NCBI GenBank assembly: GCA_963707145.1
Contig: CAVPOQ010000004.1
Location: 682,001-746,000, forward strand
Reading direction: 5' to 3'
Source: RPQJ01 sp963707145
GTDB taxonomy: Bacteria > Pseudomonadota > Gammaproteobacteria > Steroidobacterales > Steroidobacteraceae
DNA: 64,000 nucleotides
The notes beneath the pieces are model-generated. The model had not been told where the DNA came from, did no database searches, and worked only from the letters and a program-made list of their open reading frames with translations. Positions 40,613 to 49,170 of this stretch are shown here, one piece after another (positions within the stretch are counted from its first letter, which is position 1; each line of letters starts with the position of its first letter). The translations under genes were made by a program, and so were the position numbers.

Positions 40613-41383
40613 TCAGCGCGGAGCCATCCGGATCGCGCCGTCGAGGCGGATCGTCTCGCCGTTGAGCATGGGGTTTTCCACGACTTGCCGGACCAGCGCC
40701 GCATACTCGGACGGGTGGCCGAGGCGGGGCGGGAAGGGCACCTGCCGGCCGAGCGACTCCTGCGCCTCGCTCGGCAGCGCGGCCATCATCGGCGTGAGGA
40801 ACAGCCCCGGCGCGATCGTGACCACGCGGATGCCGAAGGCCGCGAGTTCGCGCGCCATCGGCAGGGTCATGCCCACCACGCCGCCCTTCGAGGCCGCATA
40901 GGCGACCTGGCCGATCTGGCCATCGAAGGCCGCGACCGAGGCGGTCATCACGATCGCGCCGCGCTCGCCGCCGGCGTTCGGCGCGTTCTTCTGCATCTCG
41001 GCCGCCGCCGCCTTGCACACCAGCAGCGTGCCGACCAGGTTGATCTCGACGACCTTGCGGAAGAAGTCCCCCGGCATCGGGCCGTCCTTGCCGACCATGC
41101 GTTTCGGCCAGCCGACGCCGGCGCAGTTCACGGCGACGTTGATGCCGCCCATGGCCCGCGCGGCCTGCGCGACCGCGGCGTCGACCGCGGCCTCCGAGGT
41201 GACGTCGGTGGCGATGAAGCGTGGCGCGCGTCGCCGAGCCTGGCCACCAGCGCCGCACCGGCCTCCGCATTGACATCGAGCAGGGCGACGCTGCCGCCGG
41301 CTGCGACGACGTCTCTCGGCCACTGCCTGCCCGAGGCCGGAGGCGCCGCCACTGATGATCGCGCGTGCGTCCTTGATCTGCAT
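40613..41383 (-). CDS. Short-chain dehydrogenase, 3-hydroxyacyl-CoA dehydrogenase (HSD10-like), frameshifted
   Basis: About 256 residues. ARAIISGGASGLGQAVAE is the NAD-binding glycine motif. The middle VVAAGGSVALLDVNAEAGAAL is in a different frame between roughly 41313 and 41230 (one base gained, then one lost). NVAVNCAGVGWP, IVMTASVAAF and the catalytic YAASKGG follow in the first frame. The C-terminus (VVTIAPGLFLTPMM, GETIRLDGAIRMAPR) resembles type II 3-hydroxyacyl-CoA dehydrogenases of isoleucine and branched fatty-acid oxidation. It lies two bases after the next SDR's stop, in an operon with the thiolase. Confidence 0.87.
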   Translation of the reverse strand: MQIKDARAIISGGASGLGQAVAERRRRSRRQRRPARCQCGGRCGAGGQARRRAPRFIATDVTSEAAVDAAVAQAARAMGGINVAVNCAGVGWPKRMVGKDGPMPGDFFRKVVEINLVGTLLVCKAAAAEMQKNAPNAGGERGAIVMTASVAAFDGQIGQVAYAASKGGVVGMTLPMARELAAFGIRVVTIAPGLFLTPMMAALPSEAQESLGRQVPFPPRLGHPSEYAALVRQVVENPMLNGETIRLDGAIRMAPR

Positions 41384-41385
41384 GG

Positions 41386-42147
41386 TCAGAGCCTCAGGCC
41401 GCCGTCGAGGTCGATGCTGCGGCCGGTGAAGTAGTCGTTCTCGGCGATGAACACCGCGGCGTGGGCGATCTCCTCGGGCAGGCCGAGGCGCTTCAGCGGC
41501 ACTGGCGCGGTCATCTTCTCGAGCATCTCGGGCGGCATGCCCGCGAGCAGGTCGGTGCGCGTGAATCCAGGCGCGATCGAGGCGGCGCGGATGCCGAAGC
41601 GCGCCAGTTCGCGGGCCCAGACCACGGCCATCGCAGTGACGCCGGCCTTGGCGGCCGAGTAGTTCGACTGGCCGGCGTTGCCGACCTTCGAGATGCTGGC
41701 GATGTTCACGATCAGGCCGCCATGGCCGAGACGGACCATGCGCTCGGCGGCCTCGCGCCCGCAGAGGAACACGCCGGTGAGGTTCACGTCGATCACGGCC
41801 TGCCACTGCTCGAGCGACATCTTGCCGGTCACCGCGCCGTCCTTGACCTTCACGAGCAGCGCGTCCTTGATGATGCCGGCGTTGTTGACCATCACGTCGA
41901 GGCGTCCGAAGTCGGCGACCACCGCGTCGAGCGCGGCGATGACCTGGTCTTCTTTCGCGACGTTCGCCGGATAGGCGCGCACGTCGACGCCGCGCCCTGC
42001 GAACTCGCCGCGGACGGCCTCGAGGTCCGCGGGCACGAGGTCCAGCAGCGCGATGCGCGCGCCGCGCGCTGCGAACGCCCCCGCGATCGCCTTGCCGATG
42101 CCGCGGGCCGCCGCCGTCATCGCGACGACCTTGTCCTTGATCTGCAT
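41386..42147 (-). CDS. SDR, 3-oxoacyl-ACP/acetoacetyl-CoA reductase-like (FabG/PhaB type)
   Basis: 253 residues. Classical SDR with NNAGIIKDALLVK, SISKVGNAGQSNYSAAKAGVTAM (Ser, Tyr, Lys) and the C-terminal NDYFTGRSIDLDGGLRL. The cofactor motif is unusual: MTAAARGIGKAIA, with alanine where nearly all SDRs have the first glycine of TGxxxGIG. DL after the second strand (IALLDLVPADL) suggests NAD(H) rather than NADP(H), which would favour a degradative role. It starts 27 bp after the thiolase stop and nearly abuts the HSD10-like gene. Confidence 0.9.
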   Translation of the reverse strand: MQIKDKVVAMTAAARGIGKAIAGAFAARGARIALLDLVPADLEAVRGEFAGRGVDVRAYPANVAKEDQVIAALDAVVADFGRLDVMVNNAGIIKDALLVKVKDGAVTGKMSLEQWQAVIDVNLTGVFLCGREAAERMVRLGHGGLIVNIASISKVGNAGQSNYSAAKAGVTAMAVVWARELARFGIRAASIAPGFTRTDLLAGMPPEMLEKMTAPVPLKRLGLPEEIAHAAVFIAENDYFTGRSIDLDGGLRL

Positions 42148-42174
42148 GGTGCCTCCCGGCGTCCGGTGCGATCG

Positions 42175-43359
42175 TCAGTCGAGCAGTTCGATGGCGATCG
42201 CGGTGGCCTCGCCGCCGCCGATGCACTGCAGGCGACGCCGCGGCGCAGGCCGCGCCGCGCAGCGCGTGCAGCAGCGTGACCACGAGTCGCGCGCCGGTCG
42301 CCCCGATCGGGTGACCGAGCGCGCAGGCGCCGCCGTTGACGTTGACCCGGGCCATGTCGAGTCCGAGGTCGTGCACGGCGGCCATGGTGACGACCGCGAA
42401 CGCCTCGTTGATCTCGTAGAGGTCCACGTCGCCCGGCTTGCCAGCCGGCACGATCGAGCGCCTTGCGGATCGCCGGGGCCGGGGCGGTCGTGAACCACTC
42501 CGGCGCCTGTGCATGGCTGGCGTAGGCCACGATGCGCGCGAGCGGCTTTGCGCCGCGCGTCACGCGCCGCCGACGCGCTCGCGAGCACGATCGCCGCCGC
42601 GCCATCCGAGATCGACGAGGATGAGGCCGCGGTCACGGTGCCGTCGCTGCTTGAAGGCGGGCTTGAGCGTCGCGATCTTCTCGATCTCGAGCGTGAACGG
42701 CGTCTCGTCCTGCGCGACCAGTCTGCTCGCTCTTGCGGGTCTTGACGGTCACCGGGGCCATCTCGGCGGCGAAATCGCCCTCGCCCACCGCGCGCTGGGC
42801 ACGGCGCACGGATTCGCTCCGCGAACGCGTCCTGCGCCTCCCGTGTGAAGCCGTACTTCTCGGCCGTGATCTCGGCGAAATGGCCCATCGCCTGGCCGTC
42901 CCAGGGGCTCTGCAGGCCGTCGTGGAACATGTGGTCGATCAGCTCCGAGTGGCCCATGCGGTAGCCGGAGCGCGCCTCGAGCAGCAGGTACGGCGCATTG
43001 GTCATCGACTCGATGCCGCCGGCGAGCGCGATCGCGGCGTCGCCGGCCCGGATCTGGTCGGCGGCGAACATCAGCGCCTTCATGCCCGAACCGCACATCT
43101 TGTTCACGGTCGTGGCGGGTACGTGCGTGGCGACGCCCGCGGCGAGCGCGACCTGGCGCGCCGGCGCCTGCCCGAGGCCCGCGGGCAGCACGCAGCCGAA
43201 AACGACCTCGTCCACGGCGTCGCCGCCGAGTTGCGCATCGGCGAGCGCGGCCTGGGCGGCCGCCGCGCCGAGTTCCGGCGAGGTGAGCGGAGAGAGGGTT
43301 CCCTGGAAGGCGCCGATCGGCGAGCGCCGGGCGGCCAGTATCACGACCTGTTCGTTCAT
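42175..43359 (-). CDS. Acetyl-CoA acetyltransferase, with at least six indels
   Basis: 394 codons in total, the normal size. The first 220 residues are intact: MNEQVVILAARRSPIGAFQG, Cys in VNKMCGSGMKALMFAADQI, and SMTNAPYLLLEARSGYRMGH. From about 42825 to 42230 the frame changes repeatedly. Following it by eye recovers EESVRRAQRAVGEGDFAAEM, TPFTLEIEKIATLKPAF, LARIVAYASHAQAPEWF, DVDLYEINEAFAVVTMAAV, GGACALGHPIGATGARLVV and the end GGGEATAIAIELLD. All catalytic parts are therefore there, broken by at least six small indels. It is either a decaying gene or a stretch of poor sequence; the intact motifs and net frame favour the latter. Confidence 0.85.
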   Translation of the reverse strand: MNEQVVILAARRSPIGAFQGTLSPLTSPELGAAAAQAALADAQLGGDAVDEVVFGCVLPAGLGQAPARQVALAAGVATHVPATTVNKMCGSGMKALMFAADQIRAGDAAIALAGGIESMTNAPYLLLEARSGYRMGHSELIDHMFHDGLQSPWDGQAMGHFAEITAEKYGFTREAQDAFAERIRAPCPARGGRGRFRRRDGPGDRQDPQERADWSRRTRRRSRSRSRRSRRSSPPSSSDGTVTAASSSSISDGAAAIVLASASAARDARRKAARAHRGLRQPCTGAGVVHDRPGPGDPQGARSCRLASRATWTSTRSTRRSRSSPWPPCTTSDSTWPGSTSTAAPARSVTRSGRPARDSWSRCCTRCAARPAPRRRLQCIGGGEATAIAIELLD

Positions 43360-43587
43360 CGCTGCCCCTGATCTGGTGGGTATTGCGGGGACCGGGCTGG
43401 AGGAAGTCCTGAGCCGCCGAGTGTAAGCCGGGCCGATTTTGCAGCGCAAGACGACCGCCGGGGGTGCGCGCCGCGGGATCCCGCGCGAATCCGTGGCCGG
43501 TGACGCTGCGCTGCGGTAAGGTCGATCAGATCAGCCCGACATTGCCGGTCTGCGGATGACCGGCCGGGCGCGGCAGGGGATCTTCAC
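43360..43587. promoter_or_regulatory. Divergent promoter region, thiolase operon / icmF
   Basis: 228 bp between the thiolase-SDR-SDR operon (minus) and icmF (plus). TAAGGT near 43518 could be a weak -10 for icmF. No strong dyad is recognised. A shared regulator of branched-chain catabolism would be expected to bind here, but no site can be named. Confidence 0.35.
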
Positions 43588-46500
43588 ATGAGCGGCAGCA
43601 GGACGGGCGGCGGTGCGGTGCGGCAGCTTGCGGAGACGCGGGCGGAGGCGGCCCCGCTGCGCTTCGTGAGCGCGGCGTCGCTCTTCGACGGCCACGACGC
43701 GGCGATCAACATCATCCGCCGGCTGCTGCAGGCCCACGGCGCCGAGGTCGTGCACCTCGGGCACAACCGCAGCGTCGCCGACATCGTGCGTGCCGCCATC
43801 CAGGAGGACGCCGACGGCATCGCGGTGAGTTCCTACCAGGGCGGCCACAACGAGTATTTCCGCTACATGGTGGACATGCTGCGCGAGCGCGGCGCCGGGC
43901 ACGTCCGGGTGGTGGTGGGCGGCGGCGGCACGATCGCGCCGCACGAGATCGCCGAGCTCGAGGCCTACGGTATCGCGCGCATCTACACGCCGGAGGACGG
44001 CCGCAAGCTCGGCCTCGACGGCATGATCGCCGACGTGATGGAACGCACCCGCGCCAGCCGGCGCCCGGCGTTCGAGTTCGGACCCATGAGCGCCCGCGAT
44101 CACCAGCAGGTCGCGCGCGCGATTTCCGCGCTGGAGCTCGACGAGGTGCCCGCCGCGCTGCGGGACACCCTGCGCAAGTCGAGCGCCCGCTCGCCGCGCC
44201 GCACCCCGGTCGTCGGCATCACCGGCACGGGCGGTGCCGGCAAGTCGAGCCTCACCGACGAGCTGCTGCTGCGCCTGGTGCGCCACTTCCCCGACCGCAG
44301 CGTGGCGGTCGTCGCCATGGACCCGACGCGCCGGCGCAGCGGCGGCGCACTGCTCGGCGACCGCATCCGCATGAACGCGCTGGCCGCCGAGCAGGTGTTC
44401 ATGCGCTCGCTCGCCACGCGCCGCCAGCACCTCGCCACCAGCGCCGTGCTCGCCGACGTGCTCGAGCTGCTGCGCTTCGCCGGGTTCGACCTGATCGTGG
44501 TCGAGACGGCGGGCATCGGCCAGAGCGACACCGAGATCGTCGATCTCGTGGACGTGCCGATCTACGTCATGACCAGCGAATACGGCGCGGCGAGCCAGCT
44601 CGAGAAGATCGACATGCTCGACTTCGCAGAGCTGGTGGCGCTCAACAAGTTCGAGAAGCGCGGTGCGGAGGACGCGCTGCGCGACGTGCGCAAGCAGTGG
44701 CGTCGCAACCGCGTGGCGTTCCAGCTGCCGGACGACGCCGTGCCGGTGTTCCCGACCATCGCCAGCCGCTTCAACGACCCCGGCGTCAACCGGCTGTTTG
44801 CCGCACTGTGCCGCCGGCTCGAGGAGAAGGCCGGGGAGGGCGGGCGCAGCTGGGCCGTGGCCGATCCGGGCCCGACGGAACTCGTGGAGCGCCACGCGCT
44901 GGTGCCCGCCAGCCGTAGCCGCTACCTCGCCGAGATCGCCGCCAACGGCCGGCGTGCGCACGGCGACCTCGCACGGCGCGCCGAGGCGGCGAGCCGTGCC
45001 CACAGCCTGCACGATGCGCTGCGCGCGCTGGGCGACCCCGCGCTGCCGGCGCCGCTCGAGCGCTACGCGGCCGAGGCGCTCGCCGATGCGTCCGACCCCA
45101 CGCGGGCGCGGCTGCGCACTGCCTACCATGACGCGCTCGGGGCAGTGGGCGAGGAGGGCGTCGAACTGCTGCGGCGCTGGCCCGCGATCGCGGCGTCGGC
45201 CACGGACGAGGAGTACGCCTACACCGTGCGCGGCCGCGAGATTCGCGGCGCGAACTACACGGAGACGCTGAGCCACTGCCGGGTGCCGAAGCTCGCGGTG
45301 CCGCGGCAGCGCGACTGGGGCGACCTGCTCGTCTTCCTGCTCAAGGAGCACCTGCCGGGGCACTTCCCGTTCACGGCCGGCGTCTATCCCTACCGCCGCG
45401 AGGAGGAGGACCCGACGCGGATGTTCGCGGGCGAGGGCGGACCTGAGCGCACCAACCGCCGCTTTCACTACGTCGCGGGCGGCCATGGGGCGGCACGGCT
45501 CTCGACGGCGTTCGATTCGACGACGCTCTACGGCGAAGACCCCGACGAACGGCCCGACATCTACGGCCGCATCGGCAACTCGGGCGTCTCGATCGCCACG
45601 CTCGACGACATGAAGAAGCTCTACTCGGGCTTCGACCTGTGCGCGCCGACGACCTCGGTCTCGATGACCATCAACGGTCCCGCGCCGATGATCCTCGCGA
45701 TGTTCATGAACACCGCCGTGGACCAGCGCGTCGAGCGATGGCTGCGCGAGCAGGGACGCTGGGAGGAGGCCGAGCGGCGCATCGCGCAGCTGTACCGCGA
45801 CCGCGAGCGGCCGCGCTACGCAGGGGATCTGCCGGCCGGGCACGATGGCTCCGGCCTCGGGCTGCTCGGGGTCACCGGCGACCAGCTCGTCGACCGCGAG
45901 ACCTACGACCGGATCCGCGCCGAGGCGCTGTCGCAGGTGCGCGGCACGGTGCAGGCCGACATCCTCAAGGAGGACCAGGCACAGAACACCTGCATCTTCT
46001 CGACCGAGTTCGCGTTGCGGATGATGGGCGACGTGCAGCAGTTCTTCAGCGACCACGACGTCCGCAACTTCTACTCCGTGTCGATCTCCGGCTATCACAT
46101 CGCCGAGGCGGGCGCGAACCCGGTGTCGCAGCTCGCCTTCACGCTGGCGAACGGCTTCACCATCGTCGAGTACTACCTCGCCCGCGGCATGCGCATCGAC
46201 GACTTCTCGCCGAACCTGTCGTTCTTCTTCTCGAACGGCATGGACCCGGAGTACGCGGTGATCGGCCGCGTCGCACGGCGCATCTGGGCCCGCGCGATGC
46301 GCGACCTCTACCGCGCCGGGCCGCGCTCGCAGATGCTCAAGTACCACATCCAGACCTCGGGCCGCAGCCTCCACGCGCGCGAGATCCAGTTCAACGACAT
46401 CCGCACGACGCTGCAGGCGCTCTACGCGCTGTTCGACAACTGCAACAGCCTGCACACCAACGCCTACGACGAGGCGATCACCACACCGACCGAGGAGTCG

Positions 46501-47040
46501 GTGCGTCGCGCGGTTGCGATCCAGCTGATCATCGGCAAGGAACTCGGGCTGAACCGCACGCAGAACCCCTGGCAGGGCTCCTTCGCCATCGATGCGCTCA
46601 CCGACCTCGTCGAGGAGGCGGTCTACCGCGAGTTCGACCGGCTCTCCGAGCGCGGCGGCGTGCTCGGCGCCATGGAGACGATGTACCAGCGCGGCAGGAT
46701 CCAGGAAGAGAGCCTGTACTACGAGACCCTGAAGCACGACGGGCGGCTGCCGATCGTCGGCGTGAACACCTTCCTCGGGCCCGACGATGCGAGCGAGATC
46801 CGCGAGGCGGAGCTGATCCGCTCCACGGAGGACGAGAAGCAGGCGCAGGTGCGTGCGGTCCGCGCGTTCCTCGAGCGCAATGCGCAGCCCCGTCCGGAGG
46901 CGCTCGCGCGGCTGCAGGCGGCCGCCGCCAGTGGCGGCAACGTGTTCGGCGAGCTCATGGAGACGGTGAAGGTCGCCTCGCTCGGCAGTATTTCTCGTGC
47001 GCTCTACGACGTCGGCGGGCAGTACCGGCGCAGCATGTGA
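43588..47040 (+). CDS. icmF: Fused isobutyryl-CoA mutase IcmF
   Basis: 1150 residues in the order typical of IcmF: B12-binding domain (LFDGHDAAINII, about 32-43; VVVGGGGTIA), MeaB-like G-protein chaperone (P-loop GTGGAGKSS about 213-221, AMDPTRRRSGGALLGDRIRM), linker, and the mutase barrel. Two residues that set substrate choice are visible: Phe613 in TRMFAGEG, where methylmalonyl-CoA mutase has Tyr, and Gln799 in QAQNTCIF, where it has Arg. These indicate isobutyryl-/n-butyryl-CoA rather than methylmalonyl-CoA. Adenosylcobalamin dependent. Divergent from a thiolase/SDR operon, linking it to valine or short-chain acyl-CoA metabolism. No frameshift in 3.4 kb. Confidence 0.96.
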   Translation: MSGSRTGGGAVRQLAETRAEAAPLRFVSAASLFDGHDAAINIIRRLLQAHGAEVVHLGHNRSVADIVRAAIQEDADGIAVSSYQGGHNEYFRYMVDMLRERGAGHVRVVVGGGGTIAPHEIAELEAYGIARIYTPEDGRKLGLDGMIADVMERTRASRRPAFEFGPMSARDHQQVARAISALELDEVPAALRDTLRKSSARSPRRTPVVGITGTGGAGKSSLTDELLLRLVRHFPDRSVAVVAMDPTRRRSGGALLGDRIRMNALAAEQVFMRSLATRRQHLATSAVLADVLELLRFAGFDLIVVETAGIGQSDTEIVDLVDVPIYVMTSEYGAASQLEKIDMLDFAELVALNKFEKRGAEDALRDVRKQWRRNRVAFQLPDDAVPVFPTIASRFNDPGVNRLFAALCRRLEEKAGEGGRSWAVADPGPTELVERHALVPASRSRYLAEIAANGRRAHGDLARRAEAASRAHSLHDALRALGDPALPAPLERYAAEALADASDPTRARLRTAYHDALGAVGEEGVELLRRWPAIAASATDEEYAYTVRGREIRGANYTETLSHCRVPKLAVPRQRDWGDLLVFLLKEHLPGHFPFTAGVYPYRREEEDPTRMFAGEGGPERTNRRFHYVAGGHGAARLSTAFDSTTLYGEDPDERPDIYGRIGNSGVSIATLDDMKKLYSGFDLCAPTTSVSMTINGPAPMILAMFMNTAVDQRVERWLREQGRWEEAERRIAQLYRDRERPRYAGDLPAGHDGSGLGLLGVTGDQLVDRETYDRIRAEALSQVRGTVQADILKEDQAQNTCIFSTEFALRMMGDVQQFFSDHDVRNFYSVSISGYHIAEAGANPVSQLAFTLANGFTIVEYYLARGMRIDDFSPNLSFFFSNGMDPEYAVIGRVARRIWARAMRDLYRAGPRSQMLKYHIQTSGRSLHAREIQFNDIRTTLQALYALFDNCNSLHTNAYDEAITTPTEESVRRAVAIQLIIGKELGLNRTQNPWQGSFAIDALTDLVEEAVYREFDRLSERGGVLGAMETMYQRGRIQEESLYYETLKHDGRLPIVGVNTFLGPDDASEIREAELIRSTEDEKQAQVRAVRAFLERNAQPRPEALARLQAAAASGGNVFGELMETVKVASLGSISRALYDVGGQYRRSM

Positions 47041-47058
47041 GGCCGCGGCCTCGCGGCG

Positions 47059-47167
47059 CTCCCGGTCGGGGACAAGCCCGGCCGGGCGTCGCGCGACATG
47101 GATGTCGCGCGCGAGCCCCCAGGGAAGGGTTCACGGCGTCCCGGCCGGGCTTGTCCCCGACCGGGAG
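47059..47167. repeat. Intergenic palindromic element, copy C
   Basis: Arms 47059-47086 and 47140-47167 are perfectly complementary over 28 bp. An inner hairpin GCGCGACA-TGGA-TGTCGCGC occupies 47091-47110, and the core follows at 47111-47142 (GAGCCCCCAGGGA then AGGGTTCACGGCGTCCC). It lies just after the icmF stop, 25 bp ahead of the converging plsC stop, so it could also end both transcripts. Confidence 0.88.
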
Positions 47168-47192
47168 TGCCGGACACCGCGAACTCCGTGGC

Positions 47193-47942
47193 TCAGCCCG
47201 CGCCCGTCTGCTCAGGGGCGAGGTCGGGCTCCTCGAGCCGCGCGGCGATGCGGCGGCGGGTCTCGCGGCGCAGTTCGTCCACGGTTCTGGCGCCGCGCGG
47301 CGCTGCCTCGAGTGGCTCCAGGATCTCGACGCGCACGCGGCCGGGACGGACCAGCAACGCGCGGTTCGGCATCGCGCGGCGCGCGCCGTGGATCACCGTC
47401 GGCACGACGGGCATGTCGCCGCGCGATGCAGCGGCAAAAGCCCCGACGTGGAATCGCTTGAGTCCCGGCTGCTCGTCGAAGGTGCCTTCCGGGAAGAACA
47501 CCAGGGCGTGGCCCTGCTCGGCACGGCGCAGCACGCGCATGGCGTCGCGGCGGCGGCCGCCCTCGCTGTGGCGGTCCACGAACTCCGATCCGATGCGCTT
47601 GAGCAGGAACCCCGCGACCGGCATCGAGGCCGCCTCGCGCTTGATCACGAACGAGAAGCGCGGCGGCAGCGCCGCCTTCATCACGATCCCATCGAGATAG
47701 CTCGCGTGATTCGCCGCCACCACGCAGGAGCCGGGCGGCAGGCGGGCGAGGCCGTCCACCACGAGGCGGATGCCGAGCACCGGCAACGCGATGCGTGCGA
47801 GGGCGTGGGTGATCGAGCGGCGCCACTCCAGGCGCGGCACGACGAGCGCGAGCGCCGCGGCGAGCACGAAAATCAGGCTGAAGATGGCCAGCGCGCACAC
47901 GCCGTATGCGGTCGTGAGAGCGCGCGGCAGTGCACCGCGCAT
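47193..47942 (-). CDS. 1-acyl-sn-glycerol-3-phosphate acyltransferase (PlsC family)
   Basis: 249 residues. Acylates lysophosphatidic acid to phosphatidic acid at the inner membrane. An N-terminal membrane anchor (VCALAIFSLIFVLAAALALVV) precedes the acyltransferase blocks VVAANHASYLDGIVM (NHxxxxD), VIKREAASMPVAGFLLKRIGSEFVDR, VFFPEGTFDEQPGLKRF and VPTVIHGA. Size fits the PlsC family. Whether it is the essential copy or an accessory lysophospholipid acyltransferase cannot be told. Convergent with icmF and divergent from xerD. Confidence 0.9.
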   Translation of the reverse strand: MRGALPRALTTAYGVCALAIFSLIFVLAAALALVVPRLEWRRSITHALARIALPVLGIRLVVDGLARLPPGSCVVAANHASYLDGIVMKAALPPRFSFVIKREAASMPVAGFLLKRIGSEFVDRHSEGGRRRDAMRVLRRAEQGHALVFFPEGTFDEQPGLKRFHVGAFAAASRGDMPVVPTVIHGARRAMPNRALLVRPGRVRVEILEPLEAAPRGARTVDELRRETRRRIAARLEEPDLAPEQTGAG

Positions 47943-48105
47943 CGCCGGGACCTCGCCGGAGGGGGCGCAAGTCTGCCGCGCCGGGCGCTTTCTGTGAACT
48001 GGATCCCTGGCGGGAGGGCAGGGGACGGTGATCTGTGAGGGTTGTCACGCCGCCGGCTGCGGTGCGCCTCCCATACTCGCCGCCACGAGCACTTCTTGAG
48101 CCGAA
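47943..48105. promoter_or_regulatory. Divergent intergenic region, plsC / xerD
   Basis: 163 bp. No clear promoter pair or dyad; the xerD start has no strong ribosome site (GAGCCGAA seven bases ahead). Confidence 0.25.
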
Positions 48106-49050
48106 ATGAGCACAGCAGTGAAGAGGAGCGTCATCGTACGCACTCAGCGAGGCGGCAGCGAACCGGGCCCGGGCCCGATCGACCGCTTTCTGGACGCGGT
48201 CTGGATGGAGCGCGGCCTGTCGCCCAACACGCTCTCCGCCTACCGCGCCGACCTGACGGCCCTCGAGCGCTGGCTGGACGCGCGCAAGACCGATATCACC
48301 GCGGCCAAGCGCGCCGACCTGCTGTCCTTCATGGCCGCACGCATCGAAGCCGGCGCCCGGCCGCGCTCGACCGCGCGCCAGCTGTCGAGTTTCCGCCGCT
48401 TCTATCGCCAGTTGGTGCGCGAGGGCGCCGTCCGGGAGGACCCGACCGCCCTGATCGACATGCCCAAGGTGGGGCGCTCGCTGCCGCGGTCGCTCACGGA
48501 GGAGGAAGTCGAGGCCCTGCTGGCCGCTCCGTCCGTGGGCGACCCGCTCGGCCACCGCGACCGCACCATGCTCGAGGTGCTCTACGCCACGGGGTTGCGG
48601 GTTTCCGAACTGGTCAGCCTCAAGCTGTCGTCGGTGAACCTGAGCCAGGGCGTGCTGCGCATCGTCGGCAAGGGTGACCGCGAGCGGTTGATCCCGCTCG
48701 GGGAGGAGGCCGTGCAGTGGGTCCAGCAGTTCCTGCAGGGTCCGCGCGTCGAGATCCTGCTCGAGCGACAGACCGACTATCTGTTCCCCACGCGTCGCGG
48801 CGACCGCATGACCCGCCAGGCCTTCTGGCACATCATCAAGCGGCACGCGCGCAGCGCGGGCGTCCAGAAGGACCTCTCCCCGCACACGCTGCGCCACGCC
48901 TTTGCCACGCATCTCCTCAACCACGGCGCCGACCTGCGCGTGGTGCAGATGCTGCTCGGCCACAGCGACCTCTCGACGACCCAGATCTACACGCACGTCG
49001 CGCGCGAGCGTCTGAAGGACCTCCACGCGCAGCACCACCCGCGCGGCTGA
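48106..49050 (+). CDS. xerD: Tyrosine recombinase XerD
   Basis: 314 residues. Resolves chromosome dimers at dif with XerC at the division site. SAM-like N-terminal domain (IDRFLDAVWMERGLSPNTLSAY) and catalytic domain with Arg in YATGLRVSELVSLK, His-x-x-Arg in SPHTLRHAFATHLL, His in MLLGHSDLSTTQIY and the nucleophile Tyr in IYTHVARERL. The LxxHHPRG tail matches XerD rather than XerC or phage integrases. It starts about ten residues earlier than usual (MSTAVKRSVIVRT), so a later start is possible. It stands alone, ahead of dsbC, as often in gammaproteobacteria. Confidence 0.95.
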   Translation: MSTAVKRSVIVRTQRGGSEPGPGPIDRFLDAVWMERGLSPNTLSAYRADLTALERWLDARKTDITAAKRADLLSFMAARIEAGARPRSTARQLSSFRRFYRQLVREGAVREDPTALIDMPKVGRSLPRSLTEEEVEALLAAPSVGDPLGHRDRTMLEVLYATGLRVSELVSLKLSSVNLSQGVLRIVGKGDRERLIPLGEEAVQWVQQFLQGPRVEILLERQTDYLFPTRRGDRMTRQAFWHIIKRHARSAGVQKDLSPHTLRHAFATHLLNHGADLRVVQMLLGHSDLSTTQIYTHVARERLKDLHAQHHPRG

Positions 49051-49170
49051 GCCGACCGGCTCCCGCCGATTCCGCGGTGCTCTGCTAGACTGCGCCGCCC
49101 CGCGTTGAACCCGCGGCGCTCTGCGCGGTCTCACCCGACGCGGACCTGCCGCACCATCGGATCGACAGCA

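Noticed and set aside
43531..46737. A 1068-codon minus-strand open frame opposite icmF
   Set aside because: Antisense shadow of the IcmF codons; no recognisable motif and no ribosome site.
47098..47161. Short peptides encoded through the palindromic elements (phrases such as PQGRVHGVP or REPPGKGSRRP recur in all three)
   Set aside because: The recurrence comes from the repeated DNA core, in differing frames and strands, without ribosome sites; not protein-coding.
48106..49050. Phage or integrative-element integrase
   Set aside because: The sequence is XerD-like throughout, sits next to dsbC as in many genomes, and has no phage neighbours or att repeats.
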